A program made the translations under genes and the position numbers. The notes under the pieces were generated by a model, which was given only the letters and a program-made list of their open reading frames with translations, made no database searches and was not told the DNA's origin. 18,797 bases of DNA from Gemmatimonadota bacterium (GTDB lineage Bacteria > Gemmatimonadota > Gemmatimonadetes > Longimicrobiales > UBA6960), in assembly GCA_019347995.1 (NCBI GenBank), contig JAHWKH010000004.1, forward strand, positions 1 to 18,797. The letters run 5' to 3'. Positions 1-8,950 of the stretch are shown piece by piece (the stretch's first letter is position 1; each line of letters starts with the position of its first letter).

Positions 1-412
1 GATCCAACGCTTCCCAGGCGCGGCGCGTCGTCTCCTGCCGATCGAGCCCCGCGAGCACGTCCTCGGGAATGCCCATGGCCACGTTGTCGCGCACGTTGAG
101 AGAATCGAAGAGCGCCGCGTTCTGGAAGACGTAGCCGACCTTGCGCCGGATGCGCTCCAGCGTGCCCTTCCCCCCCTGGTACACCGACTCGCCCTCCACC
201 AGGACGTCGCCCCGGTCGGGGACGATGAGGCCGATGGTGGTCTTGAGGAGCACGCTCTTCCCGGTACCGGAAGGGCCGAAGAGGGCGAACATCTCCCCCG
301 TCCGGACGGAGAAGCTCACGCCCGACAGCACCGGCACGTCGAACGCCTTGTGGACGCCGTGGTACTCGACGATGGGCTTCGCCGTGGACGGGACCGGACC
401 GGAGAGGCTCAC
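1..412 (-). CDS. mlaF: MlaF-type ABC transporter ATP-binding protein (partial, cut by window edge)
   Basis: This is the N-terminal 137 residues of an ABC ATPase; the 3' end lies outside the window. The Walker A motif GPSGTGKS is at about residues 47-54, followed by the Q-loop region FQNAALFDSLNV at about residues 95-106. The phrase FDSLNVRDNVA is typical of the ATPases that partner MlaE permeases in retrograde or anterograde phospholipid transport between inner and outer membrane. The signature motif and Walker B are beyond the edge. The start is a GTG whose last two bases overlap the TGA of the upstream permease gene (GTGA), so the two are translationally coupled. No other start fits the ABC fold better. 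By family, the protein would sit on the cytoplasmic face and power the complex by ATP hydrolysis. The MlaD and MlaC-like partners are not in the window. Confidence 0.92.
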   Translation of the reverse strand, partial: MSLSGPVPSTAKPIVEYHGVHKAFDVPVLSGVSFSVRTGEMFALFGPSGTGKSVLLKTTIGLIVPDRGDVLVEGESVYQGGKGTLERIRRKVGYVFQNAALFDSLNVRDNVAMGIPEDVLAGLDRQETTRRAWEALD

Positions 413-1179
413 TGGAGCATGAGGGGTGGGAACATCGCGTCCAGGATGAGCACCGTGAGGATCATGAACATCACCGCCGCGGTGGTCTGGCGCCCCACGC
501 CCGCGGCCCCGCCGCCCGTGCGCAGACCCATGTATGTGGAGATGAGCGGGATCGCCAGACCGAAGGCCAGGGCCTTCGTGAGCGAGTAGAGCAGGTCCCA
601 GGAGTGCCAGAAGAGACGCGCGCCGTAAAGGAAGGACTCGTAGCCGAGGCCGGTGGTGAGCTTCGCGGCGAACATTCCCACCAGGATGCCGACCATGTCG
701 GCGACGGCCACGAGAATGGGCATGGCGATGACCCCGGCCAGCACCCGCGGCGCGACCAGGATGGCAACCGGATCACGGCCGAGCGAATAGTACGCATCGA
801 TCTGCTCCGACACGACCATGGTGCCCAGCTCGGCCGTGATGCGGGCGCCCACGCGCCCCACCAGCACGATGGCCGTCAGTACGGGGCCCATCTCGAGGAC
901 CATGGTCTGCACCACCAGGCTCCCCAGGACGTACAGGGGGACGTTTCCCTGGAACTGGTAGCCGCCCTGCTGGCTCGTGACGATCCCCGCCAGGGAGGCC
1001 GTCACCAGCACGATGGGCAGGCTCTGGATGCCCATGATGTAGACCTGGCTCACCACCTCGCGACCCGAGACGCGCAACCGGCCCAGCGCCGAGGCGATCT
1101 GCCAGGAGAGGACTCCGATGCCACCCGCGTTCTCGAGCACCGTCTCCGATGTGCGCCCCAGCGCCCGCAGCCAGCCCAT
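409..1179 (-). CDS. mlaE: MlaE family ABC transporter permease
   Basis: This 256-aa integral membrane protein is the usual length for MlaE/YrbE permeases of the phospholipid-transporting MlaFEDB complex. The hallmark region is clear: EMGPVLTAIVLVGRVGARI followed by AELGTM and SEQIDAYYSLGRDP, then several hydrophobic segments, including one near the N terminus (SLPIVLVTASLAGIV) and the C-terminal AAVMFMILTVLILDAMF. The frame stays open about 106 codons further upstream, but that extension is Arg/Pro-rich, has no family similarity and runs into the divergent peptidase gene. The ATG before GWLRALGRT was therefore chosen, although no good Shine-Dalgarno sequence precedes it. The gene overlaps the ATPase gene by 4 nt, and the pair forms one operon reading leftward. 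Confidence 0.94.
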   Translation of the reverse strand: MGWLRALGRTSETVLENAGGIGVLSWQIASALGRLRVSGREVVSQVYIMGIQSLPIVLVTASLAGIVTSQQGGYQFQGNVPLYVLGSLVVQTMVLEMGPVLTAIVLVGRVGARITAELGTMVVSEQIDAYYSLGRDPVAILVAPRVLAGVIAMPILVAVADMVGILVGMFAAKLTTGLGYESFLYGARLFWHSWDLLYSLTKALAFGLAIPLISTYMGLRTGGGAAGVGRQTTAAVMFMILTVLILDAMFPPLMLQ

Positions 1180-1427
1180 GAAGGGAGTGGGGCGCCGTTC
1201 GCTGGGCGCGAAGGAGTGCTGGCGTTCCAATGGGTGTCCGGATCGGGGAGCGACGACGCCCCGGGGCTTCGGGGCGATGCGCGGATGAGCCTGGAAAGTC
1301 TCCCCGAAACGACGGGGAAAATCAAGGCATGGAAGCCCGGATCGCCGCCGGAGACGCGGACCGCCGTTGTCCCCCCGGAGCGCGGGTTGTACCCTCCCTG
1401 CCCCCCTTCCCGAACCTGCGACGAGCC

Positions 1428-2747
1428 ATGATCGTTCCATCCTTCGTGATCGCGACGCTGCTGTCCGGAAGTCCCTGCCCGGGCTGCCTCCCCGCACTCT
1501 CCGACGGCCCGGCGGCCGAGGTCCGCCAGGAGAACCCCCACCGGGAGGAGGTGCGGCGGCTGGCCCGCCACCCCAGGGTCTCCGAGGCGATGCGGCTGAT
1601 CGAGGCCCAGGACGAGGCCACCATGGCCGACCTGATCGAGCTCACCCAGATCCCCGCGCCGCCCTTCATGGAGGAGGCGCGGGGCCGCCGGTTCCTGGAG
1701 AAGCTCCGCGAGCTGGGCGTGGACACGGCGTGGGTGGACGAGGAAGGGAACGTGATCGCCCGGCGCCGCGGCCGGGACGGGGATCGCGTCGTGGCCGTGT
1801 CGGGCCACCTGGACACGGTCTTCCCCGAGGGGACCGACGTCACCGTGCGCCAGCGCGGCGACACCCTCTTCGCCCCGGGCGTGGCCGACGACACCCGCGG
1901 CCTCGCCGCCGTCCTGGCGATCCTGCGTGCGATGAACGCCGCCGACGTGGAGACGGAGGCGGACCTGCTCTTCATCGGGACGGTGGGCGAGGAGGGCCTG
2001 GGCGACCTGAGGGGAATGAAGCACCTCTTCCGGGATGGAGGGCCGCGCATCGACGCCTTCATCTCCATCGACGGCGCGGGGGTCGGCAACATCGTCCACA
2101 TGGCCCTGGGCTCCCACCGCTACCGCGTCACGTTCCGGGGCCCGGGGGGCCACTCGTGGGGCGCCTTCGGCCTGGCGAACCCCGCGCACGCGCTGGGGCG
2201 CTCCATCCAGCACTTCGACGTGGCCGCGGACGCGTTCACGTCCAGCGGCGCCCGCACCAGCTACAACGTGGGGGTCATCGGGGGCGGGACGTCCGTGAAC
2301 TCCATTCCCTTCGAGGCCTGGATGGAGGTGGACATGCGCTCCGAGAGCCAGGACCGGCTCGTGCAGGTGGACTCCATCTTCCAGACAGCCATGCGGCGGG
2401 CGCTCGAGGAGTCGAACGCGACCCGGCGCGAGGGAGAGCCCCTGGAGCTGGACGTGGACCTGATCGGCGACCGCCCCTCGGGAGAGATCCCCATCACCGA
2501 CCCCTTCGTGCAGCGCACGACGGCCGCGGCCCTCGAGCTCGGGATCGAGCCGGATCTGGGGCGCTCCTCCACCGACTCGAACATCCCCATCTCCATGGGG
2601 ATTCCGGCCCTCACGCTGGACGGCGGCGGGGTGGGCGGCCGCGCCCACTCCCTCGACGAGTGGTTCATCAACCGGAACGGTCCGCTGGGGATCCAGCACG
2701 CGCTCCTCACGCTGCTGGCGCAGGCCGGCGTGACGCCGGTCGGATGA
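1428..2747 (+). CDS. Exported M20 family metallopeptidase
   Basis: This 439-aa zinc peptidase of the M20 (peptidase T / carboxypeptidase G2-like) family hydrolyses peptides or related amides. Visible catalytic features are SGHLDTVF (His127 ligand, Asp129), GVADDTRG (bridging Asp154), GTVGEEG (general-base Glu188 and ligand Glu189), SIDGAG (Asp215) and GRAHSLDEW (His407). The inserted dimerisation domain spans roughly residues 230-335. The chosen ATG gives a hydrophobic N terminus (MIVPSFVIATLLSGSPC) that looks like a signal peptide, so an envelope or secreted location is likely. An in-frame ATG at 1230 would add 66 residues of Arg/Pro-rich sequence with no family character and was rejected. 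The stop codon overlaps the ATG of the next gene (ATGA), which implies coupling with the dehydrogenase. The exact substrate cannot be read from the sequence. Confidence 0.92.
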   Translation: MIVPSFVIATLLSGSPCPGCLPALSDGPAAEVRQENPHREEVRRLARHPRVSEAMRLIEAQDEATMADLIELTQIPAPPFMEEARGRRFLEKLRELGVDTAWVDEEGNVIARRRGRDGDRVVAVSGHLDTVFPEGTDVTVRQRGDTLFAPGVADDTRGLAAVLAILRAMNAADVETEADLLFIGTVGEEGLGDLRGMKHLFRDGGPRIDAFISIDGAGVGNIVHMALGSHRYRVTFRGPGGHSWGAFGLANPAHALGRSIQHFDVAADAFTSSGARTSYNVGVIGGGTSVNSIPFEAWMEVDMRSESQDRLVQVDSIFQTAMRRALEESNATRREGEPLELDVDLIGDRPSGEIPITDPFVQRTTAAALELGIEPDLGRSSTDSNIPISMGIPALTLDGGGVGGRAHSLDEWFINRNGPLGIQHALLTLLAQAGVTPVG

Positions 2748-3523
2748 CGGGCGCGGAGACAGGGCCCCTGGAGGGACCGCGCCCCCTCGAGGGGCGCACC
2801 TGCGTCGTCACCGGGGCCTCCTCGGGGATCGGCGAGGCCACGGTGCGCGCCCTGGCCGCGGCGGGGGCCCGGGTGGTGGCCGGCGCCCGCCGGCTGGACC
2901 GGCTCGAGGCCCTGGCCGCGTCGGTGGAGGGCGAGGGCCGCGTGATCGCCGCGGAGGCCGACGTGACGCGGCGGGGGGACGTGGAGGCACTGGCGGCACG
3001 TTCCCTCGAGGCCTTCGGACGGCTCGACGTGTGGGTGAACAACGCGGGCGTCATGCCGCTCTCCCCCCTGGAGGACCTCCGCGTGGAGGACTGGGAGCGC
3101 ATGGTGGACGTGAACGTGAAGGGCGTGCTGTACGGCCTGGCGGCGGCCCTGCCGCCCATGATGGAGTCGGGGGGCGGCCACATCGTCAACGTGGGCTCCC
3201 TCGCGGGCCGGCGACCCTTCCCCGGGGGCGCGGTCTACTCGGCCACCAAGTTCGCGGTGCGCGCCCTCACGTGGGGCATGCACCTCGAGCTCGCCGCCGA
3301 GCGCAACGTGCGCGTCACAGACGTCCAGCCCGGCGTGGTGGATACCGAGCTCCCCGATCACATCCCCGCCGACGCGACCCGCGAGGGCTTCTACGCCGGC
3401 TGGAAGGGGAAGCGCCAGCTCGGCCCCGACGACGTCGCCCGGGCCGTCGTCTGGGCGGTCAGCCAGCCCGACCACGTGTCGGTGAGCGAGATCCTGGTGC
3501 GGCCCACCGATCAGCGGACGTAG
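2744..3523 (+). CDS. Short-chain dehydrogenase/reductase (classical SDR)
   Basis: This is a 259-aa Rossmann-fold NAD(P)(H)-dependent oxidoreductase. The cofactor motif TGASSGIG is at residues 23-30, NNAG at 99-102, the catalytic serine in VGSLAG (Ser152), and YSATK supplies Tyr165 and Lys169. The Arg-Arg pair after the second strand (GARRLDR) favours NADP(H), by analogy with the family. The sequence resembles the YdfG/serine-3-dehydrogenase-like branch of broad-specificity SDRs, so the substrate is unknown. The start ATG overlaps the stop of the M20 peptidase gene, and the first 16 residues form a short extension before the fold. It is the last gene of a two-gene rightward operon and ends just before a strong hairpin. 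Confidence 0.93.
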   Translation: MTGAETGPLEGPRPLEGRTCVVTGASSGIGEATVRALAAAGARVVAGARRLDRLEALAASVEGEGRVIAAEADVTRRGDVEALAARSLEAFGRLDVWVNNAGVMPLSPLEDLRVEDWERMVDVNVKGVLYGLAAALPPMMESGGGHIVNVGSLAGRRPFPGGAVYSATKFAVRALTWGMHLELAAERNVRVTDVQPGVVDTELPDHIPADATREGFYAGWKGKRQLGPDDVARAVVWAVSQPDHVSVSEILVRPTDQRT

Positions 3524-3546
3524 GACCCGGTCCGCCGGGGGAACGA

Positions 3547-3579
3547 GAAGGGGGGCCGCCCGCCGGGCGGCCCCCCTTC
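3547..3579. terminator. GC-rich hairpin between convergent genes
   Basis: A perfect 33-nt palindrome: a 16-nt arm starting GAAGGGGGGCC, one central base, then the exact complement ending CCCCCCTTC. It lies 24 nt after the dehydrogenase stop and 24 nt before the peptidase stop on the other strand, so it can serve both transcripts. No U-tract follows on either side, so intrinsic termination is inferred from position and stability rather than from a classic terminator signature. Confidence 0.7.
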
Positions 3580-3602
3580 GTCCATCGCGGGCGCCGGGTG
3601 CG

Positions 3603-6356
3603 TCAGCCGCCCGCCCCTTCCGTGGTGGAGCGGACCGCTTCGGCCGCCCCGTAGAAGAGGGTGTTGAAGAAGAGCGGGAACGCCCCGTGGGTCTGGCCAC
3701 GGAACGTGATCTCGGGACCGAACATGTACAGGGTCCCCTGGCCCACCTCCGCCTCCAGGAAGGCCGGCTGGCCCGCGATCGTCTCCTGGCCCCAGGCCCA
3801 GCCGCTGCGGAGCGGCCGCTGGGCGTCGTAGCGGCCCAGCACGCGGATGCCCGCGGCCCCGGGCTCGGGCACCAGGACCGGGTCGCGGGCGAACAGCACG
3901 GTGACGTCCTCGTCGAGACCGTGCACGACCGGGCTCACGGGCTCCAGGTCGACCTCCACGAGGGATCCCGGGATGAAGAACTCCTCGGGCCTCAGGGACG
4001 TGCCCTGGGCATCCACCAGGTGGTCGCGGAGGGGCAGGCCGAGCACAGCCCCGAGCTCGGTGGAGCTGCCCAGCGTCACCACCGTGCCGCCGGCCTCCAG
4101 GAAGCTCCTGATCTGCGGGAGCGAGCGGCCCTCGGTGAGGACGCCGAGCCGATCGTGCCACCGCTCCGGGATGGAGCGGCGGGTCTCCGCCACCCGCTCG
4201 ACGTCTTCCTCGTCGCCGAAGCTCCCCCGGTCGGCCACTCCGTCGGGCACCACCAGGACGTCGTAGTCGGACAGCGCCCCCCGGTCCACGTCGGGTGGGA
4301 AGACGACGTCGTGGTCGATGCCGAAGTCGTCGAAGATGAGCCGCGTCCAGCCCGACGGCATGGAGCCGCCGTACTCGTCCAGCAGCGCGATGCGCGGGGC
4401 GCGCATCCTCAGCGCCGCACCCGAGGGGCGGCTGGCCACGCCCCGGACGTCGACGCCCCGCTCGCGGGCGAGCTGCTGAAGCCGCTCGCGGGTGCCGGGC
4501 CCGGCCGCCACGAAGAACGCGCCGGCGGGGTAGCGCTCACCGCCGGCCGTGAGGGCGTCGCGCATCCAGTACACGTCGCTGCCGTCCTGGAGCACCTCGG
4601 CGACCACGCTGACGGCGTCGTTCACGCGGTGGTCCAGGATCCAGCCGACGGCGTCCGCCGGCCCGCTCACGGTGCCGGGCTCGGGCTGGATGTTCCACGC
4701 CTGGAGGGTCTCCGTGGGCGCGTCGAAGCCCTCGAGGACGCGGTCGAAGTCCACGTCCATCTGGTAGGCCAGCGTCCACCCGGTGAGGTCGTACGGGGGA
4801 ATGGGCGGGCCCCCGGGATAGGCGAAGTCGTTGGGGTGGTCCTGGGGCTCGAACATGTCGAAGACCTGGGGCGCGAACGCCTGGTCGGTGCGAACCACGA
4901 ACGAGCCTGCCGGATAGCTCTCTCCGCCCACGTCGAAGGCGCGGGTGGCGCGCTGCACCTCGACACCGTTCATGAGGAGCGCGTTGACGAACTTGACGGC
5001 GGTGTTGAAGTCGGTCTGGTCGGCCGGGATGATGTAGCCCCGTGGCTCGCGGTCGTCCGGCCGGCGGAGGAACCGCTCGAAGTCCCGGGCGTCTCCCCGG
5101 GGGCCCACCGCCTCCTCGGCGGCGTAGATCTCCGTGGGCGTGTTGTCCCACGTGTCGCGGCGGCCCTTCTCGATGGCGTCCTGCCCCATGTGCCAGATGT
5201 TGAGGAGCAGCAGCTCCCGGTTGCGGGACGCGAAGTCCAGGACCGCCCGGTTCGCCGTCTGCGAATAGTCCACCGACTGTTTGAAGCGCCACACGCCGGG
5301 CTCCACCGGCATCGGCAGGTCGTGCTCGGCGAGCTGACGATCGGGAAGGAAGGGGATGGTCATCGGCGTCGGGTGTCCGATGGTCTCGGTGAGAAGCCCG
5401 ATCATGTTGTGGAAGTACGGAGTGGTGCGCAGGCCGCCGTTCCACCACGTGGAGTAGCTCGCGCCGGAGCGCGTGGTGACGCCGCCCTTCCCCTCCCTGG
5501 CGAAGCGGGCGTGCATGTGACCGCCCACCTGCTCCAGGTTGGTGAGGACCAGCGGGTGGATGTTGTAGTTCGGCGGATCACGGAACGGGGGCGAGAACAT
5601 CACCGTTCCCGCCGGACCCGACTGGTGATGGTTGTACATGATCTGCGGGAACCACTCCGTATAGGCGACCCGGTTCATGTTCTGGGTCTCGGCCAGGTTC
5701 GCCATGTAGAAGTCACGATTGTTGTCGTGCCCCGCGTACTTCTCGTAGAGCACCGGCAGCGCGCCGCTGGACCGCGCCGTGGGCTCCGGGTTGCGCATGT
5801 ACCAGTCCGCCGTCAGATCGTGGCCGTCGGGGTTGGCGTGGATGGCCAGGAGGATGACGTCGTCGAGGAAGCGCAGCGTCTCCGCGTCGGTGAGGCTCGT
5901 CATGTCGTAGACGAGCTGCATGAGCTGCTGGGCCCCGAGCAGCTCGGTGGCGTGCAGGCCCCCGTCGATCCAGATCACCGCCTTGCCCTCGGAGGCGAGG
6001 CGCTGGGCCTCGATCTCGGAGACGCCCTCGGCCTTCGCCAGGCGCGCGGCGATGTCGCGGTACCGGTCGAGGTTCCGGTGGTTCTCCGGGGAGGTGATGA
6101 TGGCCATGAGCTGGGGGCGGCCCTCCTCGGTCGTACCGATGGTGTCGAGCACCATCCGGTCCGACTCGCGGGAGAGCCGGGTCCAGTAGCCCATGAGCTG
6201 CTGGTAGTTGGCGAGGTGGTAGTCGGCGCCCAGCTCGAAGCCGAACTCGGCCACGGGGGTGGTGATCCCGGGCAGGCGCTCCTGGGCATCCGCTGCGCCG
6301 GCCGGGAGGGCCAGCGCGAGGAGGATGGAGGCGGCGGTCAAGGTACGTCTGTGCAT
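3603..6356 (-). CDS. Secreted M14 family zinc carboxypeptidase with C-terminal amidotransferase-like domain
   Basis: This is a 917-aa exported protein. A signal peptide (residues 1 to about 25, ending PAGAADAQ) precedes an M14 peptidase domain at roughly 40-420. Zinc ligands are seen as GLHATE (His135, Glu138) and in YNHHQ (His243 or 244), with NPDG (175-178) and NNRDF (212-216) as substrate-binding landmarks and LLTETIG as the likely catalytic-glutamate segment. A middle region follows. From about residue 653 there is a domain resembling class I glutamine-amidotransferase/ThuA folds (RIALLDEYGG, DYDVLVVPDG, FLEAGGTVVTLG), with no evident catalytic Cys. The start at 6356 is chosen because the signal peptide follows it and AGGA lies upstream; the frame is open 40 codons further. 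The role is probably degradation of extracellular peptides or cell-wall-like substrates. The gene stands alone, divergent from the LVIVD gene. Confidence 0.94.
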   Translation of the reverse strand: MHRRTLTAASILLALALPAGAADAQERLPGITTPVAEFGFELGADYHLANYQQLMGYWTRLSRESDRMVLDTIGTTEEGRPQLMAIITSPENHRNLDRYRDIAARLAKAEGVSEIEAQRLASEGKAVIWIDGGLHATELLGAQQLMQLVYDMTSLTDAETLRFLDDVILLAIHANPDGHDLTADWYMRNPEPTARSSGALPVLYEKYAGHDNNRDFYMANLAETQNMNRVAYTEWFPQIMYNHHQSGPAGTVMFSPPFRDPPNYNIHPLVLTNLEQVGGHMHARFAREGKGGVTTRSGASYSTWWNGGLRTTPYFHNMIGLLTETIGHPTPMTIPFLPDRQLAEHDLPMPVEPGVWRFKQSVDYSQTANRAVLDFASRNRELLLLNIWHMGQDAIEKGRRDTWDNTPTEIYAAEEAVGPRGDARDFERFLRRPDDREPRGYIIPADQTDFNTAVKFVNALLMNGVEVQRATRAFDVGGESYPAGSFVVRTDQAFAPQVFDMFEPQDHPNDFAYPGGPPIPPYDLTGWTLAYQMDVDFDRVLEGFDAPTETLQAWNIQPEPGTVSGPADAVGWILDHRVNDAVSVVAEVLQDGSDVYWMRDALTAGGERYPAGAFFVAAGPGTRERLQQLARERGVDVRGVASRPSGAALRMRAPRIALLDEYGGSMPSGWTRLIFDDFGIDHDVVFPPDVDRGALSDYDVLVVPDGVADRGSFGDEEDVERVAETRRSIPERWHDRLGVLTEGRSLPQIRSFLEAGGTVVTLGSSTELGAVLGLPLRDHLVDAQGTSLRPEEFFIPGSLVEVDLEPVSPVVHGLDEDVTVLFARDPVLVPEPGAAGIRVLGRYDAQRPLRSGWAWGQETIAGQPAFLEAEVGQGTLYMFGPEITFRGQTHGAFPLFFNTLFYGAAEAVRSTTEGAGG

Positions 6357-6467
6357 CTCGGGTCCTCGGACGATGGACGGGACGGCATACGCTCCCTCAT
6401 TTTCCCACCTTGACGGGTGCGCCGCAACTGCTGGCCCGTCTTCTTCGCACTTCTCCAGGAACCGTCC

Positions 6468-8499
6468 ATGCTCCACGCTCCCCGGATCCCGACGCTCCCG
6501 ATCCTCCTCGCCGCCCTCGCCTGGCCCGGAGCGGCCGCCGCCCAGGACGCCGCGTCACTGCGCCTCGTGTCGGAGCCGGCCAGGGTGGCCGTCGAGGTGG
6601 GCCGTAGCGCGTCCCTGGACGTGCGCGTCGTGGACGCCTCGGGCGCGGCGGTGGACGTGCCGGTACGGTTCGCCGCGCCGCGCCGCTCCATCCGGGTCCG
6701 CGACGGCCGGGTCCAGGGTCTGCGCGCGGGCGAGTTCGAGGTCGTGGCCACCGCGGTGCTCCCGGCCGGAGCCGGCCAGCCCCCTTCGGTGCGCATTCCG
6801 GTGACGGTGTCGTGGCCCCCGGTGGAGCGCGTGGAGGTGACCGGCTCGCCGGGACGGCTCTTCGAAGGCACGCGCATGGAGCACGGCGCGGAGGCGTACC
6901 ACCGCGACGGGACGCGGCGGCCGGAGCCGAGAATCACGTGGACCTCGTCGGACCCGGACGTGGCGACGGTGGATGCCCACGGCACCGTGACGGCGCATGC
7001 GCCCGGGGACGTCGTGGTGACGGCGACGGTGGAGGGGTCCTCGCGCCCGGTGGCGTACGAGGTGATGCCCTTCCCGGCGCGCTCGCTGGAGATCCGCGGG
7101 GGCGCCGAGCGGGCCCGCACGGGCGACGTGGTCACGTTCCAGGCGGTGGGCCGCGACGGGGGCGGCGGGCTCTTGGAAGACCTGCCGGTGACGTGGGCCT
7201 ACACGATTCGTGCCCGACGACAGCATCGCGGCGCCGGGGGCCGCCGCCGTGCTCCAGGACGGGAAGTTCGTGGCAGAGGTGCCCGGCAGGTATACGCTTC
7301 TGGCCCTCTCGGGGGATCTGGCGGCGCAGCGCACCCTGGTGGTGGAGCCGCGGGCGGTGGTGCGCCCGGTGGAGGCCCGGGGCCAGGGGTCGGTCGCCCA
7401 CGTCCACACGTCGGACCTGTGGGTGTTCGAGGGCGTCGACGGCCGCGACTACGCGCTCACGGGAACGTGGGGCGGGGACGGCTGGGCCTACGTGTGGGAC
7501 GTCACGGATCCCACGTCCCCCTCGAAGACCGACTCCATCCAGGTGGACGCGCGCACCGTGAACGACGTGAAGGTCTCTCCCGACGGCCGCTGGGGGGCGC
7601 TCTCGCGGGAGGGCGCGTCGGATCGCAGGAACGGGGTGGTGATCCTGGACCTGGCCGACCCGGCCCATCCGGTCGTGGCCTCGACGTACGACGACGGACT
7701 GACGGGCGGCGTGCACAACATGTTCGCCACCGAGGACCACCTGTTCGCCCTCTCCGGGGGAGACAAGTACGTGATCCTGGACATGGGCGACCTGCGCAAC
7801 CCGCGCTACGTGGGCGAGTACGACCATCCCGACTCGCGCATCCACGACGTGTGGGTGCACGACGGCGTCGCCTACTCGTCGGAGTGGCAGAACGGCGTGG
7901 TGGTGGTGGACGTGGGCAACGGCCGCTGGGGCGGCTCGCTGGAGAACCCCGTGTTCGTGACCCACGTCCCCTACCCCGTCGGGCGCACCCACGCGGCCTT
8001 CCCCTACGTGCAGGAGAGCACGGGCAAGGTCTACTTGTTCCTGGGCGACGAGATCCTCACCCGCGAGGGCGCCGCCTTCGAGGGCTTCGGCGGCGACGCG
8101 CCCTTCGATCCCGCCACCGGCCGGGGCGGCGTCCAGTCGCCCTCCTCGGGCTACGTGCACGTCATCGACTTCACCGACCCGGAGAACCCGCGGGACGTTG
8201 CGCGCTACGAGGTTCCCGAGGCCGGGACCCACAACATGTGGGTAGAGGACGACGTCCTCTACCAGGCGTACTACGAGGGAGGGCTGCGCGTCGTGGACGT
8301 CTCGGGGGAGCTCATGGGCGACCTGGCGCGGCAGGGACGCGAGATCGCCGTGTTCAAGCCGTTCGACCCGCAGGGCTTCATGCCCAACGAGCCCAACGTC
8401 TGGGGGGCGCAGCCCCACAAGGGGTGGATCTTCTTCAGCGATTTCAACTCGGGGCTGTGGTCGGTGAAGCTGGCGCCCGGGTCGCCGCCGGTGAGCTGA
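6468..8499 (+). CDS. Secreted Ig-like/LVIVD-repeat protein, copy 1, interrupted by a one-base frameshift
   Basis: The gene runs in one frame from ATG 6468 (AGGA 8 nt upstream) to about 7208, and continues in the +1 frame from GTG 7210 to TGA 8499. Joined, it would be 676 aa, against 680 aa for the paralog at 10258-12300. The first part carries a signal peptide (ending AAAAQ), a strand-rich domain, a Big_2-like domain (TWTSSDPDVATVDAHGTV) and the start of a third Ig-like domain. The second part holds the LVIVD repeats (VVILDLADPAHPVVASTY, YVHVIDFTDPENPRDVARY), predicted to form a beta-propeller. Alignment with the paralog places one surplus base between the Trp codon at 7194 and the Val codon at 7210, probably in ATTC. 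Function is unknown; LVIVD proteins are surface or periplasmic propellers. It may be a pseudogene, or the frameshift may be a sequencing error. Confidence 0.85.
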
Positions 8500-8536
8500 G
8501 CGCGGGAACGCCGCGCAGGCCCGCCCCCCAGGTCGG

Positions 8537-8950
8537 CTAGGCCAGCGCCTTCTCCACCGCCTCGAGCAGCTCGGGCACGTCGAACGGCTTGCGCAGGAAG
8601 CCCTGGGCCGGGTTGAGGAGGCCCATGCGCATGGATTCCTGGCTGGTGTAGCCCGACATGTAGAGGATCTTCACGTCGGGATGGTGCGCCAGGAGGAGGT
8701 TGGCCGCCTCCCTGCCCTCCATGCCCGGGAGAACCAGGTCCATGAGCACGATGTCCGGCGGGCCCACGAACTCGACCTGCTGGCGGGCCTCGTGGGCGTT
8801 CGCGGCCGAGTAGACCTTGTAGCCGTGCAGCTCGAGGCTGCGGCGGATCGAGCGCCGCAGCGCCCGGTCGTCGTCGACCACGAGCACGACGCCGCCGGTG
8901 CTCGAGGCCGGCCTTTCCGCGCCGTGGTCGGGAGCATCGGACGCCGTCAT
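8537..8950 (-). CDS. Receiver-only response regulator
   Basis: This 137-aa protein consists of a CheY-like receiver domain with no output domain. The acidic pocket is VVDDDR (Asp26-28), the phospho-acceptor is Asp71 in IVLMDLVLPG, the switch serine is in YMSGYTS (Ser99), and the conserved lysine is in FLRKPF (Lys121). The first 18 residues form a disordered-looking leader. The GLLNPAQGFLRKPF style is typical of receivers attached to or partnering hybrid histidine kinases, so it probably acts as a phospho-relay intermediate or a single-domain regulator acting by protein contact. The start ATG overlaps the TGA of the upstream lipoprotein gene (ATGA) with GGAAGG just before it, so both are made from one message. 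No histidine kinase is in the window. Confidence 0.94.
   Translation of the reverse strand: MTASDAPDHGAERPASSTGGVVLVVDDDRALRRSIRRSLELHGYKVYSAANAHEARQQVEFVGPPDIVLMDLVLPGMEGREAANLLLAHHPDVKILYMSGYTSQESMRMGLLNPAQGFLRKPFDVPELLEAVEKALA

Noticed and set aside
1180..1497. An N-terminal extension of MlaE up to 1497, and of the M20 peptidase back to 1230.
   Set aside because: The two extensions would overlap each other on opposite strands, and both are Arg/Pro-rich without family similarity. The shorter starts give normal lengths and a signal peptide for the peptidase.
1050..2699. A 549-codon minus-strand open frame overlapping the M20 gene and the mlaE start.
   Set aside because: It is compositional noise opposite a gene with full M20 metal ligands. 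Its last part is just mlaE read out of frame.
3687..6413. A 908-codon open frame on the plus strand opposite the M14 peptidase.
   Set aside because: It is rich in Arg/Gly/His/Val with no domain. It arises because the GC-rich opposite strand avoids stop codons, and the minus-strand gene has clear catalytic motifs and a signal peptide.
6357..6467. A TTGACG element at 6413 as a -35 box in the divergent region.
   Set aside because: No -10-like hexamer lies at a suitable distance and the surrounding sequence is GC-rich, so the match is likely chance.
8500..8536. A terminator between LVIVD copy 1 and the convergent receiver gene.
   Set aside because: Only 37 nt are available and no stable stem comparable to the other three hairpins is present.
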